A stretch of DNA of 64,000 nucleotides from Panax quinquefolius. Lineage: Eukaryota; Streptophyta; Magnoliopsida; Apiales; Araliaceae. Of the stretch, positions 1-11,977 are shown piece after piece. A program made the position numbers and the translations under genes. Below the pieces are notes generated by a model. The model saw nothing but the letters and a program-made list of their open reading frames with translations, was not told the origin of the DNA and ran no database searches. The stretch covers positions 3,195,267 to 3,259,266 of the forward strand of contig CM035171.1 of the NCBI GenBank assembly GCA_020205615.1, given 5' to 3'. Numbering within the stretch: the stretch's first letter is position 1; each line of letters opens with the position of its first letter.

Positions 1-1240
1 TTCCGCTATTTCGTCCGGCTTCTAATTCAATAATATGGTTCGGTCTTTCACATATTTACGTAACATAGATATGTGAAAACGTTATGAACACGAGACATAT
101 TTGGCAGTAAAAGCGAGTCTATAGGCCACGCTTCCTACTCGATCGAGGATTAAAATGGACCGATGAATCGAGGATTAAGTTTTCTCTCTTCCAAATCTTG
201 TAACTCCTTTCCATGGAGCAACTCTTAACAACACACGATCTCCTATATCGAATTCCACGCCCTTTCGATGAAGATCAAGATAACTCTTTTCACGATTTTG
301 TGAGGTTTTTTATACGTTGTTTGATCATTTGAATCTTTTCCGTAGTCATACGCATCAACTCCTATCCCCAACAACGTTGCTTCACCCACCTCATCCCAAA
401 GATACCGAGAATCGACACTTTCTTCCATACAATGCTCGAATGGAGCCATGCCAATACTTGCTTGATAATCTGTTGTTGTAGGAAAACTCCACCAATGGTA
501 AGAACTTGTCCCAACTCCCTTGAAATCAAGGACACAGTAGTCTTAATAGATCTTCAAGAGTTTGAATAGTCCTCTCCGATCGTCCATCTGTCTCGAGGAT
601 GATATGCCGAAATAAATCGTAAGTCTGCGCCCATAGCTTTTTTTGCAAACTAACCCAAAATCGTGAAGTGAATCTTGGGTCTCGATCGTAAACTATGGAT
701 ACCGGCATACCATGCGCCTTACAATCTCGCTTTATGTATATACGAGCAAGACGCTTCAAGTGTATAAGTTTCGGTATCGGTAGAAGAAATGAGCGACTTG
801 GTCAATCTATCAACAATGACCCAAATCGCATCAATGCCTTGAGAAACCTTAGGAAGACCCAGAATTTAAATCCATGGTAATGTGCTCCCACTTCCATTCG
901 AATTTCAAGTGGTTGCAATGGACCTTTTGGTACTTGATGCTCCGCTTTAACTCGCTGACAAGTTAGACACCTTGAGATAAACAAATATCTATCTCTCTTT
1001 CATATTGCTTCCACCAAAATGTATTTACGAATATCATGATACATTTTGGTACTCCTGTGATGGATTGCAAATGGTGTGTCAGGCGCCTCCATCATGATAT
1101 TATACTTTAAATCGTGGTCGTTAGAACACAAAGTCCGAGTCGACTCAAAGTATTCCTTCTTCATCGATTCTTGCTTCCTAAGATAAGCACCTTCTTGCAC
1201 TTTCTTCCTCATACGCATCGCCTCCGTGTCCGAAGCTGGC
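1..1240 (-). pseudogene. Integrase remnant of body A
   Basis: Encodes, in scattered frames, the strand-transfer enzyme that inserts element cDNA in the nucleus. Visible pieces on the minus strand are the HHCC zinc-binding region (about 940-1220, with [20 protein letters not shown]), the core segment at 526-759 carrying [12 protein letters not shown], whose Asp belongs to the DDE triad, and the C-terminal region at about 243-449. The frame changes several times and stops are frequent. It lies directly downstream of RNase H and upstream of the (unseen) PPT, as expected in Ty3/gypsy. Confidence 0.85.
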
Positions 1241-1399
1241 AGCCTTTAACTTTATCAATTAAAGTCGGCCTCTACTCGTATACTCATTATCATCACACGC
1301 GTCCCCTCGAGTCTTTAATTCTATCTCCATCCTTTGCAAGTCACACAAAATGGGCCTTTCGTTGACAATATCGCACTCAGATTGTGCATATGATTTCCT

Positions 1400-2540
1400 A
1401 CTCAATGCGTCGGCCACCACGCTTGCTTTTCCGTGATGGTATTGATGGTATGATCATAATCTTTCAATAGCTTCAAGCCAACGTCGTTGTCGCATGTTGA
1501 GTTCCTTTTGAGTGAAGAAATATTTGAGGCTTTTATGATCCGTAGAAGATCTCCACTTTCTCCCCATACAAGTAATGCCTCCACATTTTAAGTGTAAGAA
1601 TAACAAACCGCTAACTCTAGATCATGAGTAGGATAATTCCTCTCATATTCTTTGAGAGTCGCGAGGCATAAAGCTATAACTTTTCCATGTTGCATAAGAA
1701 CACATCCCAACCTTTGCTCAAGATCATCAGAGATGACAAATCCTCCGAGCCGAGATGGTATTGTCGTAACAAAATTTGAAATAAGTCTCCTCTTGAGTTC
1801 TTGAAAACTCTTCTCACATTCTTCGCTCCAACCGAACTTTCAGATCTTTCCGAGTCACCGAAATCAATGGAATAGCGATTCGAGAAAATCCTTCCACGAA
1901 TCTCCGATAATAACCAAATAAACCGAGAAAGCTACGTGACTTTCTACATCGATTTAGGTTGTTCCTACTTTGAATAGCTTCAATCTTTCTTTGGGTCAAC
2001 AGATATTCCATGACTTGATACCACGTGCCCAAGGAATGCTACTTCTTCGCCGAAACTCGATTTCTTCAACTTGCATAAAGCTTATATTCACGGCTTTTGA
2101 GTGTAAGCCTCAAGTGTTGCTTTCATGATCTTCACGGCTTTTGGAATAAATAAGGATGTCATCAATAAAGACGACCACAAAGTGATCTAAATATTCCTTG
2201 AATACTTTGGTTCATCATATCCATGAAGGCGTTAGGAGCATTAGTCAATCCAAAGGACACGACTAGAATTCATAATGCCCGCATCGAGTTCGAAAAGCCG
2301 CCTTGGAATGTCACGGCTCTAATCTTCAATTGGTGATATCCTAACGAAGATCAATCTTTGAAAAGAATTTGGCTCCTTGAATCGGGTCAAACAGTCATCA
2401 ATACGCGGCAATGGATACCTATTTTTGATGGTGACATGATTCAACTCCCGATAATCAATACAAAGTCGCGATACTCCCATCTTTCTTCTTCACGAATAGA
2501 ATGAGCACCCCAAGGAGAAGTACTAGGACTAATAAAGCCA
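1400..2540 (-). pseudogene. Reverse transcriptase-RNase H remnant of body A
   Basis: RNA-directed DNA polymerase plus RNase H of the element. The polymerase active site FIDD is encoded at 2158-2169 and the upstream RT motif for [10 protein letters not shown] lies near 2380-2440. The RNase H end is near 1402-1584, followed by integrase. Frames are broken several times by one- to three-base changes, and only fragments of 60-110 codons survive. Body B carries the same protein in a slightly better state. Confidence 0.85.
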
Positions 2541-2745
2541 ATGTCTAACAATTCCTGCAGCTGGGTCTTTAACTCCTCGAAGTTCAATAGAGCCATTCGA
2601 CACGGGGCTTTGGAAATAGGTTTTGTACGGGTTCAAGGTCGATACAAAATTCAATTTCACGCCTGGGGTAGGCCAGAAAGTTCTTCAGAATACGTCAGAA
2701 ATTTATTAACAATAGGAATATCGCTTAAAACCGATTTATTTTTAT

Positions 2746-3220
2746 TTAAATCATGATATGAGCTAAGAAAGCTTGACATCCGCTTTTCAATAAACGAATA
2801 GCTTTATGGCTTGAGATGACCGTGATTGATTTTAATGGTTTGGTCGTTTGAATTCGCATAATAGGTTGATTAGGAATATGAAAGCTAACAACCTTACGAA
2901 AACAATCAATTTTTGCATGATAAGTAGTTAACCAATCAATCCTTGAATCACGCCAAATGCAAGTATTTTTAATGAAATAAGATCGACAGTAATGTGAGGG
3001 TACCGATTTGAACCAAACAAGACTTATAAACAAAGGATGTAATGAAGGTTTCTCCCAACGGAGTTTCCACAGATAAGTCAAAGTCTAATTTCTCCTGAGT
3101 CAAATTTAATCGATGAGCGCAAGTAGGAGAAATAAAAGAATGGGTAGAACCCAGATCAAATAAAGTATAGACTTCATTAGAGTTTATGATAAGCTTACCC
3201 GTGATGACCTCATTCTGATT
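2746..3220 (-). pseudogene. Retroviral-type aspartic protease remnant of body A
   Basis: The segment between the gag zinc knuckle and RT carries an aspartic protease active-site motif, DLGST, encoded on the minus strand at 3143-3157. The following 111-codon open stretch (2746-3081) is the rest of the protease domain and the linker to RT, out of frame with the active site. In Ty3/gypsy elements this enzyme cleaves the Gag-Pol polyprotein in the virus-like particle. The frame break makes this copy inactive. Confidence 0.75.
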
Positions 3221-3367
3221 CCTTGCTTCTTTGGGAGGTCACAACAAATGCTCTCCTCAGACTACCGGGTTTTGAATTTTCGGGACGGCCTTTGGTGCTT
3301 CCATCCTAGCTTGAATTTGTCTTCTAGAAACGACAAAAATCGAGCTAAGTGACCTTCTCTTCCACAA

Positions 3368-4440
3368 TTATAACATGCTTTGACTCGCATTTATCGCAGC
3401 TTTGACCGATGTGTCCTCTCCTCCGCATTTGAAGCATATGGTAGGTGGTCTTTCTCCTTCCTTAACAATGGGTGCCGGTCTTTGGCTCTTTCCATCATTG
3501 TTGAATCTCCTTTTCTTGAAATGTCCATTCTTATTGTTTTGGCCCCGATTACCACCGGCGTGGTTACTATATCCGCCCGTTGATTCCTCCACGCTTGTTG
3601 TCACCGCCTCGATGACTATTCTCACCGGTATTATAATTTTGCTTACCGCTTCTTTTAGTCATATTGACTCATTATCGCTACCCACTAATCGAGCCCTATT
3701 TTTAACATCCAATACAAACACAGCTTTATGAGAAATAAGATGTCGACGATCTCCCGCTTCAAACCTCTTAAAAACATTCGCGCCCATTCTCTCTCTTCAT
3801 TATCCACCAAGTGGGACGAAAACCGTGATAACTCCGTAAATTTTGCCTCGTATCATGCGACACGGGCCATATTGTTTTGTTCCAACTTGATAAACTCCAC
3901 CTCCTTCATGTGGCGAATACTTTCGTGAAAGTATTTGTCGTTGAATGTACCTCCCTGAACTTCTCCCAAGATATCTTCAAGATAAATTGGTTGAGTACGC
4001 TTTTACCGATTCCCACCAAGAATCCTCCTCTCCTCACAAAACATAAAGGCGCAAGTGGAACCTTTTGCTCCTTGGAGCATCCCAAGACATCAAATATCTT
4101 GGTAATGCTTTATCCATGCTTCCGCCGTAAGTGGTTTTGGCTTTCCTTAAACTCCGGTGGTCCCAGCCCTTAAATTGTTTAGCGGTGACCACCGAGAGTT
4201 TTCCGTGTTTCCACCTACGTTTTGGACAGAGTCGCCTCTTCATTGCCGTGATAAATTGCATAAAGCCTCCAACATTTGATCATTTGTCATTTGGTCGGTG
4301 TTGTTGTTTGCATGAGGATTGTCGCCTTCGATGATGCACATTATCCCGATTATTGATATGTGGTGAATCAACGATCGCTCAAGCTCCCATTGCTATTCTC
4401 AACATTCTCGATGTCATTTTCAGACATCGCCATAAAACAA
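3368..4440 (-). pseudogene. Gag remnant of body A with a broken zinc knuckle
   Basis: Capsid/nucleocapsid protein of the element. The gag core lies at about 3900-4330 and is recognisable by comparison with the plus-strand gag at 41694-41952. A basic, Asn/Gly-rich linker (about 3500-3625) leads into a CCHC zinc knuckle whose first half CFKCGG is encoded at 3422-3436. The expected His and last Cys are lost by a frame slip. Stops interrupt it throughout. Confidence 0.8.
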
Positions 4441-4587
4441 AAGGTTAATTGACATGTAACAAATTATCCTTATCTTCCGACCAACCAATAAAATAAAGAC
4501 ATAAACTTAGGTAGGTCATACTAGCGAAGGTATTCCCCTCTCCCCCCTCCTAGTACTATTCTCACATTTTAGCCAGGATCACATCCT

Positions 4588-4604
4588 CAGCTCTCGATAC
4601 TAAC
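4588..4604 (-). other. Primer-binding site of body A
   Basis: Directly inside LTR A on the minus strand lies a sequence related to TGGTATCAGAGC, the usual plant initiator-Met tRNA primer site. It is degenerate here (TTAGTATCGAGAGC) but in the right place relative to the LTR end. Confidence 0.7.
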
Positions 4605-5206
4605 CGCGACGCCCCCAAAATTAGGTATACATCACCCATCTTGAGTCGCCACTTACATGGTATGTAATTTAAATACAACTTATTAACATAACTGCCGTGT
4701 ACAATACGACATAAACTATGAGTTTAAATACAAATATCGCTTCACTAGATATTATACAAACTCAAACAAAAGTCCTCATTACAATTATTATCACACTATT
4801 TTACGTAATAAATGAGGACTACTAATGCTATCTTCAGACCATCATCACTGCTTCCCCGACTCGTCCCAAATTATATTATCATTTCCTCAAGAGAATAAAG
4901 GTGAAAGAAAGGGTGAGCTCAACTAGCCCAAGAAGAAATATTATGACTAAGATAATGCGTAATAAATTATCAATAGTCTTCAATAATGTTAAACCGATAA
5001 AATACAATAGACAACCAGCTTTAATCTGCAATGAATATGCAATCCATTAAAAGAGTCAAGTAGAAAATAAAGTCTACTATCTTTTAGGTTTTAAAAGGTT
5101 TTTCATCATCATATATATATTTAGACTCACTTTAATAAATATTCCACATCATCGAATCACCCCCGCACTACTACCAAGGATATTCTTTAGTATCACGACC
5201 ACAATT

Positions 5207-5230
5207 ATTCATGCACTACGGGCCAAGAAT
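5207..5230 (-). repeat. Stem-loop unit in LTR A
   Basis: On the minus strand, arms ATTCTTG (5230-5224) and CATGAAT (5213-5207) flank a loop containing GCCCGTAGTG. Six of seven positions pair. The loop matches that of the ATCTTTG/CAAAGAT stem-loops in the other LTR families although the arm bases differ. Confidence 0.5.
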
Positions 5231-5724
5231 ATTTGTGTATTCATTAATGGTCATGATCATGCCAACAACTCATCCATCAATGCACTACTACCAATTAATC
5301 GAGGATTTTTATCACATCATTTGTAACATTACTACCATGATTACACCGAATAGTCTCGTCATCATAATCATACCAAGTCCATCTATGCACTACAGTGCCA
5401 CCACATATGACTTTCAAAAAATATAAAACACGAGGATGATGACAATGATATAAGAATTCAATAAAACAAGTTCAAGAATTATTTTATCCAGAATTATTAA
5501 CGTCCAAATTGTCAACATGATACATCGTTTTGTAGAGTAAAAAATTCAAGAATGATCGTAAGAATATTTCCATGAAAAGATATCGGATGAAACGCAAATA
5601 TCAAGGATATTCTACTAATTTCATGGAGTATAGAAGTCAAAGTTTTAACCAACCGGGTATAATAAAGAATGGAATAACAAAAGAAATCACCATGCATGCG
5701 ATAGATCGCATGATGCATGTGTTA

Positions 5725-6080
5725 TTCCAATGTAATAATAAATAACGGAACCGTGTCGTGAAATTCACACCGACAAGATGTTCCAATGTATATAAAGATG
5801 GAACCGCATCCGGTGTAAACACATACAGATAGATATTCCAACAGAATAATAAAGATTTTAACCAGTCCTGTAAAACACATGCATGTGATGTTCCAACAGT
5901 ATAATAAAGATTTTAACCAGTCCTGTAAAACACACGCATGTGATGTTCCAATGTAAATAATAATAAAGATTTTAAATCCAGTCCCATGTAAAACACATGC
6001 ATGTGATGTTCCAATGTAATAATAGAAGAATGTCACCAAGTATAGGTAAACCACAGATACAAAGTTATTCCAATGTAATA
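5725..6080 (-). repeat. Minisatellite in LTR A, period about 60 bp
   Basis: Five or so imperfect head-to-tail units built on words such as TGTAAAACACA, GATGTTCCAA and AATAATAAAGATTTTAACC. The units lie downstream of the TATA box in the transcribed part of the LTR. The long hydrophobic open frames over this stretch are a by-product of the repeat and not genes. Confidence 0.85.
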
Positions 6081-6263
6081 ATAAGCAATGGAATAACAAC
6101 AGCTTTTCATGAATGAATAAGAAAGAATAACACCCTTTACTTTTGGTAGAGATTGAATATCAGCAAGAGTGTAGTAATAAAATACTCTTCTTCTTTCTCT
6201 CTTATTCTTTCTATACTTTCTCTCTATAGCTTGAATGAATTCGTGAAAATAATGAAGCCCTAG

Positions 6264-6276
6264 CCTCTATTTATAG
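6264..6276 (-). promoter_or_regulatory. TATA box of LTR A
   Basis: CTATAAATAGAGG on the minus strand, in the same relative place as in every other LTR of the window. It is the likely core promoter of body A. Confidence 0.75.
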
Positions 6277-7163
6277 AAGATTTCTAGCTTAGCACCGCCG
6301 TGTGAAAAGGCAAGTGGCTTGACGAATCGGTTTGACGCCAGAATGTGAAACGACAAGTGGTTCGGACGCCAGTAATGTGAAATGACAAGTGGTTCGATCG
6401 TCTGGTAAAGGTAATTACTATTAACGAAGGTAAATACTATTTACGAAGGTAAATACTATTCACAAGGGTAATTACTATTATCGATATTCACAAGGGTAAG
6501 GTAAAATTACTATTCACAAGGGTAATTACTATCGACGAAGAGACTCTTAGATGATTTATATACGAATGAGCCCCCATAAAAATAATCAAACTTACCACAA
6601 ATCATAACACATATTTAATCTTTCAATAATTATTAATCATTTATAACTTGTCGCCTCAATTATTGATTTAATACTATAACATATTATACGTATGATAATC
6701 GTGACAATAATTGAATCAATAATATAAGAGATATGATGCAAAGAATTATCGTAGTAATAATTGAAAGCATAACCGAAAGTGACTTCTCACGTAAGCATCA
6801 ATAATCAATACCGCAGCGCTACTATGCAACCACGCCAGACATCGTATTTCTTTTATCACCGGGTAGTTCAATGCTTTTAACGGTAAAACCTCCGCCGTTA
6901 TTTTTATAAAAATATTTTTGTCGCTTTCTCAATCCGACAATAATGTTGTGGGGTCCACCAATGATTGAGCCATCAGTTATTTAATATTCCCTAACAAAAA
7001 AGAATATTCCCCACCAAACGAATATTTTATAACAACTTGCATACTTTGTAAAATTTATAAATATTACCCACAACTATAACATTATATCAAATTTATTCCA
7101 TAATATTCAAAAATAATATTTATAGAAAAATTCATCTTTATTTATAAAAGTCAGGGTCTTACA

Positions 7164-7176
7164 ACCTCCCTTCTTA
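7164..7176 (-). other. Polypurine tract of body B
   Basis: TAAGAAGGGAGGT on the minus strand immediately precedes the TGTAAG start of LTR A. This is the plus-strand primer of reverse transcription. Confidence 0.85.
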
Positions 7177-7179
7177 TGA

Positions 7180-8600
7180 AATTTCTCGCCCTCGAAATTA
7201 GGGTACGATTGTGGTATGTCAAGAGGTAAGGATACCTTGATTTCATTTCATTCTAACTCCCAAGTCATTTCCTCAACATCGTGGTTCCTCCATAAAACTT
7301 TGACTTGAGGTATAACCTTGGAGCGTAGAATATGTTCTTTCTTATCCAAAATTTGAACAGAACCTCTTCATACGCCAAATCTTCCGCTATTTCGTCCTGG
7401 CTCTAATTCAATAATATGGTTCGGTCTTTCACATATTTACGTAACATAGATATGTGAAAAACGCTATGAACACGAGACATATTTCACAGAAACGAGTCTA
7501 TAGCCACGCTCCTACTCGATCGAGGATTAAAATGGACCGATGAATCGAGGATTAAGTTTTCCTCTCCTTCCAAATCTTGTAACTCCTTTCCATGGAGCAA
7601 CTCTTAACAACACACGATCTCCTATATCGAATTCCACGCCCTTTCGATGAAGATCAAGATAACTCTTTTGTCGATTTTGTGAGGTTTTTATACGTTGTCG
7701 GATCATTTGAATCTTTTCCGTAGTCATATCGCACTCAACTCCCGGCCCCAACAACGTTGCTTCACCCACCTCATCCCAAAGATAATCGAGAACGACACTT
7801 TCTTCCATACAATGCTTCGAATGGAGCCATGCCAATACTTGCTTGATAAATCGTTGTTGTAGGAAAACTCCACCAATGGTAAGAACTTGTCCCAACTCCT
7901 TGAAATCAAGGACACAGTAGTCTTAATAGATCTTCAAGAGTTTGAATAGTCCTCTCCGATCGTCCGTCCGTCTCGAGGATGATATGCCGAAGCTAAATCG
8001 TAAGTCTGCGCCCATAGCTTTTTGCAAACTAACCCAAAATCGTGAAGTGAATCTTGGGTCTCGATCGTAAACTATGGATACCGCAGATACCATGCGCCTT
8101 AAATCTCGCTTATGTATATACTGAGCAAGACGCTCAAGTGTATAAGTTTCGTATTTGGTAAAGAAATGAGCGGACTTGGTCAATCTATCAACAATGACCC
8201 AAATCGCATCAATGCCTTGAGAAACCTTAGAAGACCTAGAATTGAAATCCATGGTAATGTGCTCCCACTTCCATTCCGAATTTCAAGTGGTTGCAATGGA
8301 CCTTTTGGTACTTGATGCTCCGCTTTTAACTCGTTGACAAGTTAGACACCTTGAGATAAACAGTCTTATCTCTCTCTTCATATTGCTCCACCAAAATGTA
8401 TGACGAATATCATGATACATTTTGGTACTCCTGTGATGGATTGCAAATGGTGTGTTGTGCGCCCCATCATGATATTATACTTTAAATCGTGGTCGTTAGA
8501 ACACAAAGTCCGGAGTCGACTCAAGTATTCCTTCTTCATCGATTCTTGCTTCCTAAGATAAACCTTCTTCGCACTTTCTTCCTCATACGCGATCACCTCC
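7180..8600 (-). pseudogene. Integrase remnant of body B
   Basis: The HHCC region is at about 8330-8596. The core at 7923-8252 shows [16 protein letters not shown] and [12 protein letters not shown], which hold the D-D part of the DDE site. The C-terminal part (7527-7895) includes RQKSYLDLHRKGVEFDIGD and ends near NPRFIGPF, a typical Ty3/gypsy integrase GPF/Y motif. A chromodomain-like tail (7180-7520) is too broken to read in one frame. Confidence 0.85.
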
Positions 8601-8699
8601 GTGTCCAGTAGCTTGAGCAGCCTTTAACTTTATCAATTAAAGTCGGTTCTACTCAGATACTCGCCATCATCACACGCGCGTCCCCGAGTCTTTAATTCT

Positions 8700-9960
8700 A
8701 TCTCCATCCTTTGCAAGTCACACAAAATGGGCCTCATATTGACAATATCGCACTCAGACTTGCATATGATTTCCTACTCAATGCGTCACCACCACGCTTG
8801 CTTTTCCGTGATGGTATTGATGGTATGATCATAATCTTTCAATGCTTCAAGCCAACGTCGTTGTCGCATGTTGAGTTCCTTTCGAGTGAAGAAATATTTG
8901 AGGCTTTTATGATCCGTAAAGATCTCCACTTTCTCCCCATACAAGTAATGCCTCCACATTTTAAGTCTGAAAGATAACAAATGCTAACTCTAGATCATGA
9001 GTAGGATAATTCCTCTCATATTCTTTGAGTTGTCGCGAGGCATAAAGCTATAACTTTTCCATGTTGCATAAGAACACATCCCAACCTTTTGCTCAAGCAT
9101 CATCAGAGATGACAAATCCTCCGAGCCGATGGTATTGTCGTAACAGTCTTTGAAATAAGTCTCCTCTTGAGTTCTTGAAAACTCTTCTCACATTCTTCGC
9201 TCCAACCGAACTTTCAGATCTTTCCGAGTCACCGAAATCAATGGAATAGCGATTCGAGAAAATCCTTCCACGAATCTCCGATAATAACCAAATAAACCGA
9301 GAAAGCTACGATTTCTATCATCGATTTAGGTTGTTCCCACTTTGAATAGCTTCAATTTTTTCGGGTCAATGATATTCCATGACTTGATACCACGTGCCCA
9401 AGGAATGCTACTTCTTCAAGCCGTAACTCGCATTTCTTCAACTCGCATAAAGCTTATATTCACGAAGCTTTTGGAGTGTCAGCCTCAAGTGTTGCTCATG
9501 ATCTTCACGGCTTTTGGAATAAATAAGGATGTCATCAATAAAGACGACCACAAAGTGATCTAAGTATTCCTTGAATACTTGGTTCATCATATCCATGAAG
9601 GCGGCGGGAGCATTAGTCAATCCAAAGGACATGACTAGAATTCATAATGCCCGCATCGAGTTCGGCCCGCCTTTGGAATGTCGTCACGGTTCTAATCTTC
9701 AATTGGTGATATCCTAACGAAGATCAATCTTTGAAAAGAATTTGCTCCTTGCAATCGGGTCAAACAGTCATCAATACGTGGCAATGGATACCTATTTTTG
9801 ATGGTGACATGATTCAACTCCCGATAATCAATACAAAGTCGATACTCCCATCTTTCTTCTTCACGAATAGTAATGAGCACCCCAAGGAGAAGTACTAGGA
9901 CGAATAAAGCCAATGTCTAACAATTCCTGCAGTTGGGTCTTTAACTCCCGAAGTTCAATA
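8700..9960 (-). pseudogene. Reverse transcriptase-RNase H remnant of body B
   Basis: The RT fingers motif with [10 protein letters not shown] lies within 9692-9913. The active site FIDD is encoded at 9531-9542 inside a 64-codon open stretch starting [12 protein letters not shown]. The end of RNase H (8786-8980) carries [10 protein letters not shown] and [10 protein letters not shown]. Frame changes separate these blocks. The 5' edge is the RT start, where body B aligns with 55963 of the plus-strand element. Confidence 0.87.
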
Positions 9961-10129
9961 GAGCCATTCGATACGGGGCTTTGAAATAGGTTTTGTACTG
10001 GGTTCAAGGTCGATACAAAATTCAATTTCACGCCTGGGGTAGGCCAGAAGTTCTTCTGGAATACGTCGAGAAATTTATTAACAATAGGAATATCGCTTAA
10101 AAATCGATTTATTTTTATTTAAATCATGA

Positions 10130-10560
10130 CATGAGCTAAGAAAGCTTGACATCCGCTTTTTCAATAAACGAATAGCTTTTATGGCTTGAGATGACCGTGA
10201 TTGATTTTAATGGTTTGTCGTTTGAATTCGCATAATAGGTTGATTAGGAATATGAAAGCTAACAACCTTACGAAAACAATCAATTTTTGCATGATAAGTA
10301 GTTAACCAATCAATCCCTTGTAATCACGCCAAATGCAAGTATTTTTAATGAAATAAGATCGACAGGTAATGTGAGGGTACCGATTTGAACCAAACAAGAC
10401 TTATAAACAATGGATGTAATGAAGGTTTCTCCCAACGGAGTTTCCACAGATAAGTCAAAGTCTAATTTCTCCTGAGTCAAATTTAATCGATGAGCGCAAA
10501 GTAGGAGAAATAAAAGAATGGGTAGAACCCAGATCAAATAAAGTATAGACTTCATTAGAA
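10130..10560 (-). pseudogene. Aspartic protease remnant of body B
   Basis: DLGST active-site codons lie at 10521-10535 on the minus strand. The following 81-codon open stretch (10310-10555) covers part of the protease fold in another frame. It sits between the zinc knuckle and RT as in Ty3/gypsy. Confidence 0.75.
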
Positions 10561-10729
10561 TTTATGATAAGCTTACCCGTGATGACCTCATTCGATTCCT
10601 TGCTCTTTGGGAGGTCACAACAAATGCTCTCCTCAGACTACCGGGTTTTGAATTTTCCGGATGGCCTTTGGTGCTTCCATCCTAGTTGAATTTGTCTTCA
10701 GAACGACAAAATCGAGCTAAGTGACCTTC

Positions 10730-11830
10730 TTTCCACAATTATAACATGCTTTGACTGGCATTTAACGCATTTGGACTGATGTGTCCCTCTCCTCCGCATT
10801 TGAAGCATATGGTAGGTGGTCTTTCTCCTTCCTTAACAATGGGTGCTTGGTCTTTGACGCCTTTCCATCATTGTTGAATCTCCTTTTCTTGAAATGTCCA
10901 TTCTTATTGTTTTGGCCTGATTACCACCAAGTGGTTACTATATCCGCCCGCTTGATTCCTCCACGCTTGTTGTCACCGCCTCGATGACTATTCTCATTGG
11001 TATTATAATTTTGCTTACCGCTTCTCTTTTAGTTGCGTTGACTCATTATCGCGCTCCACTAATCGAGCCCTATTTACAACATCCTAATACAAACACGCTT
11101 TATGAGAAATAAGATGTCGACGTATCTCCCGCTTCAAACCTCTTAAAAACATTCGCGCCATTCTCTTTCATTATCCACCAAGTGGGGACGCAAACCGTGA
11201 TAACTCCGTAAAATTTTGCCTCGTATCATGACACCTGGCCATATTGTTTTGTTCCAACTTGATAAACTCCACCTCCTTCATGGGCGAATACTTTCGTGAA
11301 AGTATTTGTCGTTGAATGACTCTCGAACTTCTCCCAAGATATCTTCAAGATACCGTGGTTGAGTACGCTTTACCGATTCCCACCAAGAATCCTCCTCTCC
11401 GCAAGAACATAAAGGCGTGTAAGAAGGAACCTTTTGCTCCTTGGAGCATCCCAAGACATCAAATATCTTGGTAATCTGCTTTATCCATGCTTCCGCCAAA
11501 GTGGTTTTGGCTCTCCCTTAAACTCCGGTGGTCCCAAATCCTTAAATTGTTTAATGGTGACCGCCGAGAGTTTTCCGTGTTTCCACCTACGCTTTTGGAT
11601 GAGTCGCTCTCGCTTCATTGTTGCATAAATTGCATAAAGCCTCTCGAACATTTGATCATTTGTCATTTGGTCGGTGTTGTTGTTTTGTATGAGGATTGTC
11701 GCCTTCGATGCACATTATCCTCGATTATTGATATGTGGTGAATCAACGATCGCATGCGCCCATTCTTATTCTCAACATTCTCGATGTCATTTTCGAGATC
11801 ATCGCCATAAAACAAAAGGTTAATTGACAT
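10730..11830 (-). pseudogene. Gag remnant of body B with a broken zinc knuckle
   Basis: The gag core (about 11278-11670) holds WIKQITKIFDVLGC, matching the gag of the plus-strand element at about 41835-41885. CFKCG of the zinc knuckle is encoded at 10793-10807. The His of the CCHC set is present, but the last Cys is thrown out of frame. Confidence 0.82.
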
Positions 11831-11960
11831 GTAACAAATTATCCTTATCTTCCCGACCAACCAATAAAATAAAGACATAAACTTAGTAGTCATACTAATA
11901 AGAAGTATTCCCTGCCTCTCCTCCTAGTACTATTCTCACATTTTAGCCAGGATCACATCC

Positions 11961-11977
11961 CTAAGCTCGATACTAAC
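11961..11977 (-). other. Primer-binding site of body B
   Basis: A degenerate initiator-Met tRNA site (TTAGTATCGAGCTTAG) directly inside LTR B on the minus strand. Confidence 0.7.

Larger units (their letters stand above)
1..4604 (-). mobile_element. Ty3/gypsy (Tekay/Del-like) internal region, body A, cut by window edge
   Basis: Reading down the minus strand, gag, zinc knuckle, protease, reverse transcriptase, RNase H and integrase remnants follow in the Ty3/gypsy order. Base 1 corresponds to base 7382 of body B, so only about 220 bp of the 3' end (integrase tail, PPT) and the 3' LTR lie outside the window. The body is the same length as body B from that point (4604 versus 4596 bp) and differs by many short substitutions and indels. 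No frame stays open for more than about 110 codons, so it is non-autonomous. The integrase tail resembles that of Tekay/Del chromoviruses, judged from the better preserved plus-strand relative at 58156-58689. Clade placement is by family knowledge, not by alignment. Confidence 0.9.
4605..7163 (-). repeat. LTR A (family 1), shared by bodies A and B
   Basis: A 2,559-bp LTR. On the minus strand it starts TGTAAGACCC beside a PPT and ends with a form of GGGGGCGTCACA beside a PBS. It therefore serves as 5' LTR of body A and 3' LTR of body B at once. It has exactly the length of the plus-strand solo LTR at 19122-21680. It contains a TATA box, a 60-bp-period minisatellite downstream of it and one stem-loop of the kind repeated in the other LTR families. 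Confidence 0.92.
7164..11977 (-). mobile_element. Ty3/gypsy (Tekay/Del-like) internal region, body B
   Basis: A full-length internal region of 4,814 bp between LTR A and LTR B, both minus-strand. Its gag-protease-RT-RNase H-integrase order matches body A throughout. The reading frame is broken in many places, so the element is dead unless some of the breaks are consensus errors. Because both of its LTRs are also used by the neighbouring bodies, it is the middle unit of a tandem array and not an independent insertion. Confidence 0.92.

Noticed and set aside
5722..6099. A 125-codon hydrophobic open frame on the minus strand, with similar frames at 13066-13530 (-) and 20089-20651 (+)
   Set aside because: They coincide with the 60-bp minisatellite of family 1 LTRs. 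Several frames are open at once and the peptides are periodic, so these are repeat artefacts.
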